Made by a program: the position numbers and the translations under genes
Part shown: in pieces, positions 1 through 10,230 of the stretch
Numbering within the stretch: the stretch's first letter is position 1
Layout of the letters: the number at the start of each line of letters is the position of its first letter
The notes under the pieces: model-generated
The model's database searches: none
Seen by the model: the letters and a program-made list of their open reading frames with translations, nothing else
What the model was told of the DNA's origin: nothing
Assembly (NCBI RefSeq): GCF_015832195.1
Contig: NC_052017.1
Location: 11,484,790-11,548,789, forward strand
Length of the DNA stretch: 64,000 nucleotides
Direction: 5' to 3'
DNA from: Motacilla alba alba
Taxonomy: Eukaryota; Chordata; Aves; Passeriformes; Motacillidae

Positions 1-798
1 ACCAAACACACTCCCACACCTAAAAGACTTCCACTGGACCAAATATGAGCACAAGTTTTGGCTCAGGTAAATCTCATCCTCTGACTAAAATCTCAACACC
101 AGTACAGCAGAAAACTTGGGATGATGAGAAAAATCAACAGATTGTAAATTCACTGTCATGACACAAGCCGATGTTCCACAAATGAATTAATCAGAATAAC
201 AGATTAGTTACAAAATTAATACAGGAGAAAGAATTATTTCCCTGCATGTAACTTTCAAATTGGCTTCCAGTTAAAACACCTTATTAATACCAACCAAATC
301 AGTACCTGAATCAAATGACTATCCACTGTTTAGAACTCACTACCGTAATATGTGATGCAAGAGGAAATGAAAACATTCAACTGTAACTTCTAACTCAATC
401 TGTGTTACTTCAAAGAGGACAGGAACCCTTAGATTACTCTCTGCTACTTGCATCTTAACCCCCTAACATTATTGCTAAGTACTTATTAGTATGTTCCTTT
501 TCCCCCCAGCTCACATGAGCTCAGGTGAATCAATCCCCAAAACACATCTGCACAATTACGCAAACAGACACACACGAGAAAATTAGCCACCCTTCTTTCC
601 TGCATTCAATTCAATCTTCTCAGCTCTTTCTAGAAAAAAATTCCTTGTTTCCATGCCGCTCTAACTGCTGTAGGGCCCAGGTTATCTTTATTGCTGGCCA
701 CGTGGATAAGAACACTGTGCTTCTGGTTTTCTCCTCACAAAAATACAAAGAAAGCACCAACCCAGTAACCTAGGAAGTTGGTCACCAATCTCACATAC
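1..798 (-). other. PITRM1 intron 7 (partial)
   Basis: Follows the GTATGT donor of exon 7 on the minus strand. I looked for the next expected exon (matching the human YGNFPLEQHL region) and did not find it, so the intron continues past the window edge. No repeat is recognisable. A CACGTG E-box lies at about 699. Confidence 0.8.
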
Positions 799-3700
799 CT
801 GGAATTGCTTGGATGATAATGTGTGGCATGGAACTGCTTAAGCTGCTCCCATGTAAGGTCGGGAATACACAATGGATCTCCACCAGAAATTACACCATAA
901 GTGTGATCAGGAAGGATTTTGTTCTGCAGGTGCTGTGCAAATATCCTCTCATTATCTGTCTTAATAGGAAAACACCACATTTCAGTGAAAGCCATCAAAA
1001 CACATTTAAAAGACAAAAGGTGCTCAATAATAAGACCTCAGAGCTCTAACTTACATAACCTCCTCACAGGCAGTCCCATGTACTTTAATAAAATGAGCTA
1101 TGGTTCCATACTAATGTAAGAGAGTATTTTACAATAAAATCCATCAACAAAGTGTCTTTCTATATGTAAACAAGCTTTTGACAGGCTAACTTCAAAAAAT
1201 AAAATCTATGCAAGTGTTGACTTCACTGAGGACCTAAATTTTCAAAGGGAGGAATGGAAATCTCTGGTGCAATAATGCCATTGATAACCTACAGCTGAAA
1301 CTACTTCACCATCTATAAGAACTCAAACCAAACATCCACAAAACTTACAAATGCCCCTTTCATTTCATTAAAAACAACTCCTTTGAAGACTAGAGGTGTC
1401 TGAGGGTCAGCTGGGTTCTCATGTTCTAACCTCCAACCTTCTTGCCTGAAAAATTAATAACAGGAAGTGTTGATAGTTAGAAGGTTCCGTTGATGGGGGG
1501 GAGGCTTTTATTAATTTTTTTTGGTTTAAGGTTTGCATACATCTCAAACTGTCTTACCAGAAATCTAGCTGACGTAAACATGGAAAGAAAGCTGCATCCA
1601 GGTACACTGACAGGAGGTTCTGAAAGTCCTTGGGATTTTGTGTTGAAAATGGATAGAGTGTGTAATCACTAGCTGCATATAAATAGACATAAGAATAATC
1701 AGAATTTTAGAAAGACTAAGACATGTTTTGCCCTTGTTGATTTTTAATTTCTCATCCATATAAACAACTGGAAGAGAAGAAATGTACTAAATGAAATGTA
1801 TTTTTGCTGAGGAATACACATATGTAACACTGCAGCTATTTTACCATGAAAACTTCGCTTTAGACATATAAATAATTAAATGTATTTTTGTATACTATAA
1901 AGCTCCAGCTCTACTGGGACTTTGTTACTGACAAATGAACAAGACTTATTTTGTTGTCTTGCCTTGTTAGCTTTTTAATATATCACAACATTCACACCAA
2001 ATAATAATGGCTCTCCAAAGCCAAATCAAGGAGAGCCAACAGAGCTCTACTGCAATAAAACCTCATGCATTTAAAGTGGCATTATTTCCTTTGGACCTAC
2101 CTGTGAATGCATTCATAAAAGTGGACAGTGACCTGTTTAACATTTTAAAGAAGGGATCTCTGCAGGGATACTTTTGGGAACCACAGAGCACCGTGTGCTC
2201 CAGAATATGTGGGACCCCAGTGCTGTCCATCGGAGTGGTTCGGAACTGGATACTGCAAGAGAGAGCACGGAGAGGAATGCAGTCATTGTGAGGAGAAGTG
2301 CACCCACTCCTGCATCTGCGATTTATGGGAGCATCATCACTGCCTAATAGCTAACATGGCACACACCAGATGCAGAGTTTGACTGCTTCAGACTCCTGAG
2401 TGCTCAGCCAACCTTTTCAGAGGGAGTACAGCCTCTGTACTTCTATTTCTGGAGTTAGTACAGAAGTTTTCAGCACACGAGTAAACACATTTATTTTTAT
2501 CCAAAAGGCTCAAATAAAACAACTTCATGGAAGGTTATGGTTGCATAATCTCTCTCTCAGAAAGTTTTCAAGGCAGGAACTGGACCTGAACTAAACACTG
2601 ATCGTGTTTTGATCAGCAGATAGAACGAAAGACTTCATTATATCTCTTCTAACCTGAAAAATTCTAAGAAGCCCTACAAGGAAATTACTGTCCTTCCTGT
2701 TATCACAGAATAATCCAGCCATGATGCCAGATTACAACTGAAAAAAACACAAGGTGATGTGGAGATTGAATGTAATACCTATATTAACGTCTTACCTGAA
2801 CAGATTATTGGAGTCCTCCCGAGCCACATGTAAATACCTGGCTCCTGTACCATCGTGACTAAGCTTCACTGCAGTCAGGAACAGCTCAGGAACAGCTGTC
2901 ACCTGCATTGGAAGAAAACATCTGTATTGCAGTGTGACTTCAACTACGCCAAATAAATTGTGCATGACAGGAATTACAGTTTGTTGGTCCTATACATAAT
3001 ACTGGCTTACACAGTATGAAAAAAAATTTTTGCTCCTGTGGTTTGAGGGGAAAAAATAATTACACAAATGGAAAATAAAATTTTTAACCCAATGAAAGTA
3101 TACTTCCACCGAGGAACCATACTCTTATGGTACAGGTAAAAATTCAAATTGAAATACAAAAAGAAAAGGCATACATTCAAATCTCAGTGGCTAGGACAGA
3201 TACAGAAAAAGCAAGGACCCTGTTGTACCACTAGATCTGTCACTAGCAATCACTTCTCACAAATAACCTTTATTCTTCACTCTTGCTTTTTTCCTTTGAA
3301 AAAGTAGAAAGAAATTCAATCTATTTCCATGGTAGCTTTCCAACACAGGTATTAAAAGCATCTTAGGAAATAACGTATTACTTGAATATGTTTATCAAAA
3401 CACATTCACACAGTGAAGTCCTGTTATCTGTCAGGACTTTTAGAAGGTCACACCGACTGGTCACATCTGCAACAGACACACCGGCAGCTCGTGGGGTGTG
3501 TCATCAACTCTAGAATTAGCTTTCCGTAAGAATATGTATTAATGGCACCTAAAGTATTTGTCTGCAGAGAAGTAAGTACAAGGAACTCCTGAATCATTTT
3601 TATGACTGACCACCCAAAGCAAGTATTTAATGCGCAGACGCCTGGCCTCGCCCAGTGCCTTCTAAGCACGGGCAGGTTTATGTATACAAGCAGACCAAAC

Positions 3701-4110
3701 GCCAGCGGCGGCGGCGCTCACCTGCTGCACGGTGAAGCCGTGGATCTGCTCGCCCACCCGGTACTGCAGCGCTCTCTCGTTCGCGGCAATGCTCTTCCAC
3801 CTCCACGCCCTGCGGCTCAGGGACCTGAAACGACACAATTCGCTCGGAACAAACGCGCTCCTGCCGGCGGCGCCGCAGCCGCGACCCACACCGGCCCCGG
3901 CGCTCCAGCGAGGGCTCCCCCGGCCAGCAGGGCCCCATGCCCGGGCAGGGCACCGAGCTCCGCGCCCCTCGGCCGAGCGCCAGGGGCCGGGGCCGCGCAG
4001 GGCGAGGGTCCCCGCCCGCTGCCCGCTCGCTCACCGGCCGCGGCCCAGCAGCCCCCGGTAGCGGCTCCACATGGCTGCGCGGGGCCAGGCGGGCCGGGCC
4101 GCACGGCGGA
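1..4110 (-). CDS. PITRM1: PITRM1, presequence protease (5' part, seven coding exons, truncated by window edge)
   Basis: PITRM1 degrades cleaved mitochondrial presequences and other unstructured peptides in the matrix; it is an M16C zinc metallopeptidase. Seven exons on the minus strand join in phase with GT-AG introns (799-959, 1349-1445, 1558-1672, 2101-2252, 2796-2902, 3722-3824, 4035-4072) and give about 258 residues, roughly a quarter of the ~1,037-residue human protein. Residues 1-24 are Arg-rich without acids and begin [13 protein letters not shown], like a mitochondrial presequence. The inverted zinc motif HILEH falls at residues 98-102 (two His ligands, catalytic Glu101). The distal ligand Glu lies in NEMKG at about residue 199. 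Both are six residues earlier than in the human protein, as expected from a shorter presequence. The reading frame is intact in every exon. The start was chosen by match to the human N-terminus; an in-frame ATG at 4273 also exists. The next exon is not in the window. Confidence 0.96.
799..959 (-). CDS. PITRM1: PITRM1 coding exon 7
   Basis: 161 bases between acceptor ATTAAG (weak, with a short pyrimidine tract) and donor GTATGT. It encodes [20 protein letters not shown] and continues to [19 protein letters not shown], nearly identical to human. The last two bases AG are an incomplete Arg codon completed by the exon beyond the left edge. Confidence 0.97.
960..1348 (-). other. PITRM1 intron 6
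   Basis: AT-rich intron between exons 6 and 7, 389 bases. No repeat or extra exon is seen. Confidence 0.9.
1349..1445 (-). CDS. PITRM1: PITRM1 coding exon 6 (third zinc ligand)
   Basis: 97 bases between acceptor TTTTCAG and donor GTAAGT. It encodes [20 protein letters not shown] and then [12 protein letters not shown]. The Glu of NEMKG is the distal zinc ligand in PITRM1 and other M16C enzymes, so the complete metal site is present. Confidence 0.97.
1558..1672 (-). CDS. PITRM1: PITRM1 coding exon 5
   Basis: 115 bases between acceptor TATGCAG and donor GTAAGA. It encodes [20 protein letters not shown] followed by a segment ending CLRQLDF, very close to the human protein. The Trp codon is split with exon 6. 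Confidence 0.96.
1673..2100 (-). other. PITRM1 intron 4
   Basis: 428-base AT-rich intron between exons 4 and 5. Nothing else is recognised. Intron 5 (1446-1557) is only 112 bases. Confidence 0.9.
2101..2252 (-). CDS. PITRM1: PITRM1 coding exon 4 (zinc-binding HILEH)
   Basis: 152 bases between acceptor CTTGCAG and donor GTAGGT. It carries the active site of the M16 family: [18 protein letters not shown], the inverted HxxEH motif with two zinc His and the catalytic Glu. The segment ending STFMNAFT follows, giving the substrate-chamber strand. One leftover base joins exon 5. Confidence 0.97.
2253..2795 (-). other. PITRM1 intron 3
   Basis: 543-base intron between exons 3 and 4. No repeat is recognised. 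Confidence 0.9.
2796..2902 (-). CDS. PITRM1: PITRM1 coding exon 3
   Basis: 107 bases, phase 0 at the 5' end, bounded by acceptor TGCAG and donor GTAAGA. It encodes [20 protein letters not shown] and on to REDSNNLF, the first strands of the M16 fold. The two leftover bases AG join exon 4 to make Ser83. Confidence 0.95.
2903..3721 (-). other. PITRM1 intron 2
   Basis: 819-base intron between exons 2 and 3. The first ~40 bases after the donor are in the GC-rich island; the rest is AT-rich. No repeat is recognised. Confidence 0.9.
3722..3824 (-). CDS. PITRM1: PITRM1 coding exon 2
   Basis: 103 bases between acceptor TTTCAG and donor GTGAGC. The first base completes the Arg codon split from exon 1. 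It encodes [17 protein letters not shown] and then a segment ending HGFTVQQ, matching the human region just after the presequence (ERALQY...HGFTV). Confidence 0.95.
4035..4072 (-). CDS. PITRM1: PITRM1 coding exon 1
   Basis: ATG at 4072-4070, then 12 codons plus two bases, ending at donor GTGAGC. It encodes the Arg-rich start of the mitochondrial presequence. The base at -3 is G, a fair initiation context. The frame is also open upstream to an ATG at 4273, but that would run through the CCAAT box and has no counterpart in known PITRM1 proteins. Confidence 0.9.
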
Positions 4111-4133
4111 GCGCAGCGCAGCGCAGCGCAGCG
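4111..4133. repeat. GCGCA pentamer repeat, about 4.6 units
   Basis: Perfect tandem GCGCA units in the 5'UTR or proximal promoter of PITRM1. The tract is short and may vary in length. Confidence 0.85.
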
Positions 4134-4139
4134 GGACCG

Positions 4140-4149
4140 GCGCAGGCGC
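4140..4149 (-). promoter_or_regulatory. NRF1-like element
   Basis: GCGCAGGCGC differs from the palindromic NRF1 core GCGCATGCGC at one base. NRF1 controls many nuclear genes for mitochondrial proteins, which suits PITRM1. Motif match only. Confidence 0.4.
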
Positions 4150-4164
4150 CGCCGCCCCGCCCGC

Positions 4165-4169
4165 ATTGG
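4165..4169 (-). promoter_or_regulatory. CCAAT box (NF-Y type)
   Basis: ATTGG on the plus strand reads GCCGCCAATGCGGG on the coding strand, about 95 bases upstream of the ATG and next to a GC box. Position and flanks suit a promoter CCAAT box. Confidence 0.6.
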
Positions 4170-4290
4170 CGGCGGCCCCGCAGCTCCGCCCGCCCCCAGC
4201 CCGAGCGGCGGGGCCGCGGCGGGGCCTGCCCGGCTGGCCTTGGAGCTGCGTTTGTCCGTGCTCCGTTTGCCACTCTGGCGAGGGGTGGCC

Positions 4291-5007
4291 TGGGGTGGCA
4301 GGGGAATCTCTGGGAAATGCCTTTCCGTTGTTCACGAAGTTCTCAGGAAAATCGAAAGCTCCGTTGGTTGTGAAAGGAACGACCTTTGAGCAGAGCTTAT
4401 TGCTTGCTTTTCCAAATTAAACAACAAAACACCCGAGATCGGTGTGTTCCGAGGGCTGCCTCGCTTCTCGCCCGTGCCTTGCCGGTGTATCGATGTGTTA
4501 ATGCAAAGACTTGGTGAGGAAAACGGGCAAGGTCAGCAGCAGCAGGGGGGCCTAAAGCCGCTGCAATGACCTGCGGCTGTGCCTGGGTGTGCCGAGCCCC
4601 TGCAGCCGCACGGAGCCTCCGCACGGTCCAGATTCGCTTGGAAACATCCGTGTCGCTGTCGTGGTGGGACCTCACGGGGGCTGCACGGGATGTCGTACCC
4701 ACCCGGAAAGTGCTTGTACGTGCCTGGGCTTTTATTCCTGCCCTTTTGGAAATGAATAAGATTTTGAGATAGTCACTTGAAATTTGATTTCATTCTGCAC
4801 GTTCATGAGGTTCCCAGAAGTTGGTTGAGGTTGCCTGTGAAGTATGGCCACAAAATTGTCCATCCCTTGTTCCGCCATATACGAGCCTCGTTACCTGATT
4901 TAGACGTAAAATGCCTGCCTGGTGCCAAATGATAGCCCATGGGATCTTATATATGTAGTAAAGGGCAGGTGGCCTCTTGCCCTCAGTTCTTTGGCTGTGA
5001 TGTTAAC
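4291..5007. other. CpG-island shore and flanking unique DNA
   Basis: GC content falls gradually, with scattered CpGs to about 4720. No exon with convincing splice sites, repeat or promoter core is recognised. Confidence 0.6.
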
Positions 5008-5039
5008 AAAAAAAAAAAAAAAAAAAAAAGAAAAAAAAA
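5008..5039. repeat. Poly(A) tract, interrupted once
   Basis: A22-G-A9. No target-site duplication or recognisable retroposed body lies immediately upstream, so it is treated as simple repeat. Confidence 0.85.
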
Positions 5040-7271
5040 GGAATTTAAAGTATGTTGGGAATTTTCGTGTCCACCGTCTCTGATCCTCTGATCTCTTCTC
5101 TGGCCAGAGTTGCCTGCCTCCAGCTACTGCTGCGGTCAGTCACTGTAGGGATTTTATCACCCTCTCTAGACTGTGAATGCACATTAGCCCTCCTGCCCGC
5201 AGGCTGTCCTCCCCAGTGGCCACATGGCTCCTGATTGCTCCAAGACCCTTCATTTTCTCTGGTTGCCTTGTTTATGTTTTCCATGTAATTTTCCCATTTC
5301 ATCAAATTTTAAATTAAACTGAAAAGCCAATAGCTTGCCGTAGTTAAAGTCTGGGTGTTGTTCATTAACCCATATAACCTATCATCTATCTTAATTCTTA
5401 CCTTCCTCATTCTTTTTTAAGGTTAGTGAAAAGATCTAGTAGCTCATGTAAAGTTTAGATCCTGGATGCTAGCAAATGCAATTTGTTACCTGTTTTTATT
5501 ATACCTGATTTCTTCATTACCTTCTACCAATTCACCTCCTCTCTTTGTCCTATTTTTATGTATTTGTTTCTGATTAGGTTCAAATCACACCCTTTTCATA
5601 GGACCTGCTTCCAGTATATGTTTCTTTTTCAGTATATGCTTATGTTTCCAGAAGTTCTATCTAACACTGTGAAGAACCAGTCATGGTAAGAACTTCAACA
5701 TTTTTTCAAATTAAAACCAGACAATGATGTAAACATATAATGAACAATGTTCTGAAAAGACTGAACATATTAAAAAAAGTATTTTTGAGCTTGCATAGAA
5801 CCATGAGATTATACTTCATTGTTCAGTTTTCAAATATTTCTAAATGTTTTCATATGCTTATGGTTTGTTGTTGGTCTCAACAAAGTTAATTTGTAGTACT
5901 TTTTATATTCAAGGATATACTGTTATTTCTGTTGACTGTTCAGTTCCTTCATTTTACTAACAGTTTGCTAATCTGACCATAAGCTACTGTCTCTCTTTAC
6001 AGATTTCTTGTCATCAATATTTAGTTTTCTTCATGGCTTATAGCATTCATCTTAATGGAACATCAGGCTGGCATTCTGCTGCAGACATTTATTTACTTTT
6101 AGTTGATGTGTATGTTGGAAGGATGATTTTCTGGCTGTCTGTTTTCATATCACTGACATAGCGTTTGACAGGCAACCTTTCACAAACTTCACCAGTCTGA
6201 GCAAGCAGAGTTTCAAAATACATCAAACATCATTCCTAAACTTAATCACAAGATGGTAGTCTTTTATCCTTTAGACAACTTTAAAATATTTTTTTTTCTT
6301 CTGCTATTGTCTCTGATGTTTTGTACATCAAAGCTTTTCTTCTGTGAAACAAAAGAGAAACTGGTGTTACAGTACTATTTTTTTCATTTTCTTACTGTGT
6401 AAGATCTCTGGTGATAATGTAAGAGTAGTACTTTATATTCTTTGTAAAATGTAGTCACATATATATGTAACATGATTTTGCATCTCAAGAGTAATTCAGA
6501 AAAACCACTGGTATGTGAAAATATAACATATTTAACATTAGTTTTGTTGACTTGTCTTGATAAAACCATTTTGTTTACCATGACCAGATTTTGCTTTCAG
6601 TTATTTAGCAACAAATTCTGTGTAACTGTAATTGCGTCAAATGAGCTTTTCCAATGGTGAGAATGAGATGATAATTTAATTCTCAGTGTTTGAGTAGAGA
6701 GCTACTTTTGCTTAGTATTATTTTCCTTCAAGAGATTTTGTTTGCAATCTCTTGTTTATCTAAGTTAGATATTTGGCCTAAAAAGTCCCATGCCTACACA
6801 AGCTGTTTCTTTCAAAAATTCAACATAATCTGTTCAGAAATGGAAATGCTATTTTGTGTTTAACCAAGAAGTTCCATTCTTTATCCTCTGCAGCAGAGGT
6901 TGGTCCCTCCCACTAGACAAATGCATCTTATATTCATAGACAATGAGGCCCAAAGTTTTCCAAGTTAAAATATCTGAAAAAGAGACTCTCTGCCTACCAA
7001 CCCTTTCCTGAAGGCCATGAGTAAAGGCTCTCTTTATGGGTGAAGGGGGTTCATGACAATTTTGTTAGCTAGTGGGTTGAGAATGACCTTTAACATGCCA
7101 GATGCCAGCCCTTCTCTACCCCAGTTCCCTGCAATCACCACCCATCACCTTCCCGAGAGAGGTTCTGCTAATAATAAGTCTTTGAGAGGATAAGAGCATG
7201 GTCCAAGCTTCAGCTGTACCATAAGCATCACAGAACCTTACTAGTACCCTTTGCTTTTGTACCAATTTTAT
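5040..7271. other. Gene-free AT-rich DNA
   Basis: No gene, RNA gene or named repeat recognised. Open frames here are short and show no protein-like sequence. Confidence 0.6.
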
Positions 7272-7612
7272 TTCTGGAATTTATCACAGAATCATACAAC
7301 AGTTTGTGTTGGAAGGAACTTTAATGATCATTTAATTCCAAGACCCCCTGCCAAGGGCAGGGACACCTTCCACTATGCCCAAAGCCCCATCCATCCTAGC
7401 CTTGAACACTTGCAGGGATGGGGCTTCCACAGCTGCACTGGGCAATCCACATCAGTGCTTCACCACCCTCACCGCAAGGAACTTTTTCCTAAGATCCAAT
7501 CTCAACTTCCCCTTTTCAGTTTATGGCCATTACCCTTGTCCTACCTCTACATGGCTTTACAAAAAGCCTAGAGTTCTTTACAAAAAGCCTTTACAAAAAG
7601 TCTAGATTTCTT
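7272..7612 (-). mobile_element. CR1 LINE, 3'-end fragment
   Basis: Reads as the reverse complement of a CR1 3' end: ATCACAGAATCATACAACAG, then TGTTGGAAGGAACTTTAATG and the CR1 3' body up to a segment resembling CTTGTCCTACCTCTACATGG. It is 5'-truncated, as is usual for CR1. Its 5' end holds three copies of a 12-mer (separate entry). Confidence 0.9.
7555..7600. repeat. Three copies of CTTTACAAAAAG
   Basis: Exact 12-mers at 7555, 7576 and 7589. The first belongs to the CR1 sequence; the others look like local duplication at the CR1 truncation point. Confidence 0.85.
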
Positions 7613-9828
7613 GTAGACTCCCTTTAGGAACATTCATTTCTATCTTTAAGGGTATTTTCTTCAATAAGAAAACCTCAGCAAGCCAAGGATTTTGTATCGC
7701 AATTGTCAGACAACATTCAGTGGAGCACTGAAATCAGTATTTTACAAAGCCACGCAGAGAGGAACCCCGTGCCTCCGCACACTTTCTCATTTACCCTGTC
7801 TGTATTTTTTTCCATATAGGTTTGCAAGAGGCAGAGACAGAAGCTGATGGTTGCACTACTGATGCTTTTCTTCTTCCTTCCTAATTTCACAAGTGTCTCT
7901 TTAGCCTGAAACTTTTGATTTGGGGCTTTCCCAGGGATTGTCTGCCCACTAGCAGCCTCCTGTCTGTACCATTTGGAAGATTACGAAACAAACGTGTTAA
8001 AGAGAGGGGGACGTTCCCCACAAAGATTTTGCAGTAGAAATTAGAATTAAAACAAAGCCCAATTTTAGGGCAATGATTTTTGTACAATTTATTTCAAGAG
8101 ATCCCATAAGGTGGAAATAGGCTTTGCGCTGGGCTCGGTGACCACGTGCAGGACTGCAGCTGGCACGTGCAGACTCTGCTTTGCACTGTCCTGTCAGATA
8201 ACAGGGCACTGCTATTGCTACAGTGCCAGAAGTAGGTTTGTTCCCAAACAATCATTTGAAGGAAGGAAAAAAGGAAACTCATGTGCCTTGCTAAAAGCCT
8301 GGATACGATAGTATATCAGAAGTGCATTTGTGTTTTAGGGTTATTGTAAGCAGATCAGAATATCTGGTTAGGGTCAAAACAAAAACCTTACTTAATAGTT
8401 TACATTTCAAATAATTTTACTACCCTCTTTAAAAATCTCAAAATATTAACATTTTGATTGTTTCTTCTACTAACACACAGAGTGGCAGTGAGGAATTCAG
8501 GGACAGGAAGGTAAAGGGGAAATAAGAGTTTGGGTCAAAGTTGACAAAACGTACATGATCCTGTAATTTTATGCATACGTATAAGTGAGGTCACATATCA
8601 ATGTTATTTGCACAACATTGCACAATATTCCAGGATATTATGAAGGAATAAATGAAAAACATTGGTACAGAATATCGCAAATGTAGAAGTGGAAAGTTTC
8701 TCAACAGCTCAGTTTCTCAGGAGTTAAGCAAAACTTTGTGCACAGCTTGAATGCTGCCTCTAAATTTCAATTTAGTGTTGTATTCAAACTCTGTATGAGT
8801 CGCGTGTTAACAATGGCAGCTGAAGGAGTATTGTTCCGTTTGGAAGGACCTTCCTTGGCTGGTTGCTTGCAATACCCAGAAATATTCGGCTGTGTGGCTT
8901 ACCTATTCTTACAAGACTTTTCATTTATCTTTTTAGAAATGTTTTGGGAATATCTCCACTTAATATTAGTAATGTTACTTGCTGTATGGAAGTAGCCCTA
9001 ACATAGATTATCATGAGTTACATCAAAGTCCATTTTTCTCAATAGGGAAAAAAAAAAAAAGCCAAAAGCCTTGCCGATGAGAAATTTCACTGTTGTTGTC
9101 ACAGACCTGTTCATAAACTATAGTCCACAACACCAAGAAAAGGATAAACATATTCTCAATACTGCAGAGTGATCTAGATTTTATGAATTTTCTTTTAACC
9201 TTGTTGGCTAACCTTAGTCAGATTATATTTAATTTTAACTTCTTTGTTGAGCCACAGTAAGACAAGCCAGGGTAGAGATTAATGCTGTGCAGATGTGGTC
9301 TCTCGCATAACTCTAACAAGGTTCATCAGTCTTGCTTCTGTCACCCTGCTGACAGTGAGCCTTTATTAAGTCCTTAGCAGTGCAGATACACAAATAGCAC
9401 AGCTACAGGCCAAAGCAAACTCTTTGTGTGTAGTAATAACAATGTGTGCATAAAGGAGTTGTGGAGTTCATGCTAGAATTTTCATTTTCAAAGGGAGCTC
9501 ACTGCCTATATCTGCAAAATCACATTCTAGATCCTGCAGAGATGTAATAATGGAAAAAAGGTGAAATACTTGCCTGCACTATAAGTGAAACATATATTGA
9601 GGACAGGTGAGATCTAGTCCATATCTGATGCTGTCCAGAATAGATGAAAAATTGCTTTGCATCTATTTATGTTTCAGCTACCACACTCTGGAAATATTTT
9701 TTTTTCATATTATCTCTTACCTTTCATTTTGGGAGGAAGACTGAAAGGAGAAAAAAAGTACTTAACCCTCCCATTTGTTGCAATTTTTGCATACTTAGCT
9801 GTCATAGCATAAGTTGCAGTCAAAATGG
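7613..9828. other. Gene-free DNA with a paired E-box
   Basis: No gene or transposon recognised. It contains two CACGTG E-boxes at 8143 and 8164 and an A-run at about 9049-9060. Confidence 0.55.
8143..8169. promoter_or_regulatory. Two CACGTG E-boxes 21 bp apart
   Basis: Canonical palindromic E-boxes at 8143-8148 and 8164-8169, two helical turns apart in a GC-richer patch. Candidate bHLH or bHLH-ZIP binding; motif evidence only. Confidence 0.3.
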
Positions 9829-10230
9829 CCACAGGACACAGAGTGTCACCATACAATTTCAGAAAGCTTCAGCCCATACACAGTAGCACCTTACCACTTC
9901 AGAGGGCTTCAGGTGTCTGCTCATACAGAGTAACACCATACTGCAAGTACAGGCTCTTCTTGTTCTTTATCCCAATCTTTTCTACCCCTCATGTTCATGC
10001 ATTGCACCTGTGTGCCCTCTGTTCTTTGGTGGTTGGTCAGTGCCCCTGGGCACTCTATGGCTCATTGCTGTCCATGCTGCTCACCTGCTTCTCACAGCTG
10101 TACCCATTGGGCATGAGGCTCGGCCACAGCCCTGCTCCCAGTCACCACAAACTGTGTACCTACACTTAGCTATCAAAGTTACAGGGTGTCCCCATTATGG
10201 AAAGCATCTTCAACTGCAAAGCCAGAGAGA
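9829..10230. repeat. Possible LTR-derived repeat, with internal repeats
   Basis: GC-richer segment with an abrupt change in composition from its flanks. It begins with three imperfect repeats of about 45 bases (9837, 9879, 9926), each starting CACAGnnnnnACC or similar, followed by TTGGTCAGTGCCCC and CACAAACTGTGTACC. The texture resembles avian LTRs, but I cannot assign a family. Confidence 0.3.

Larger units (their letters stand above)
3690..4290 (-). promoter_or_regulatory. PITRM1: CpG-island promoter of PITRM1
   Basis: A sharp GC- and CpG-rich block covers exon 1, exon 2, intron 1 and about 200 bases upstream of the ATG, in otherwise AT-rich DNA. It has no TATA box near the likely start. 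It contains an inverted CCAAT box, a GC box (CCCCGCCC at about 4155) and an NRF1-like element. This is the usual design for a housekeeping nuclear gene for a mitochondrial protein. I find no coding exon on the opposite strand, so a divergent partner is not supported. Confidence 0.88.

Noticed and set aside
1..798. Search for PITRM1 exon 8 (YGNFPLEQHL region)
   Set aside because: No minus-strand segment here matches it, so the exon lies beyond the left edge.
3602..4420. 272-codon plus-strand open frame across the PITRM1 promoter
   Set aside because: GC-rich CpG-island DNA has few stops. The protein is low-complexity Ala/Pro/Arg/Gly and is antisense to real PITRM1 exons.
4291..5007. Divergent gene sharing the PITRM1 promoter
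   Set aside because: No plus-strand exon with splice sites or protein similarity was found in the shore.
5008..5039. Poly(A) tail of a processed pseudogene
   Set aside because: No gene-like body or flanking duplication precedes the A-run. The same holds for the A32 at 23254.
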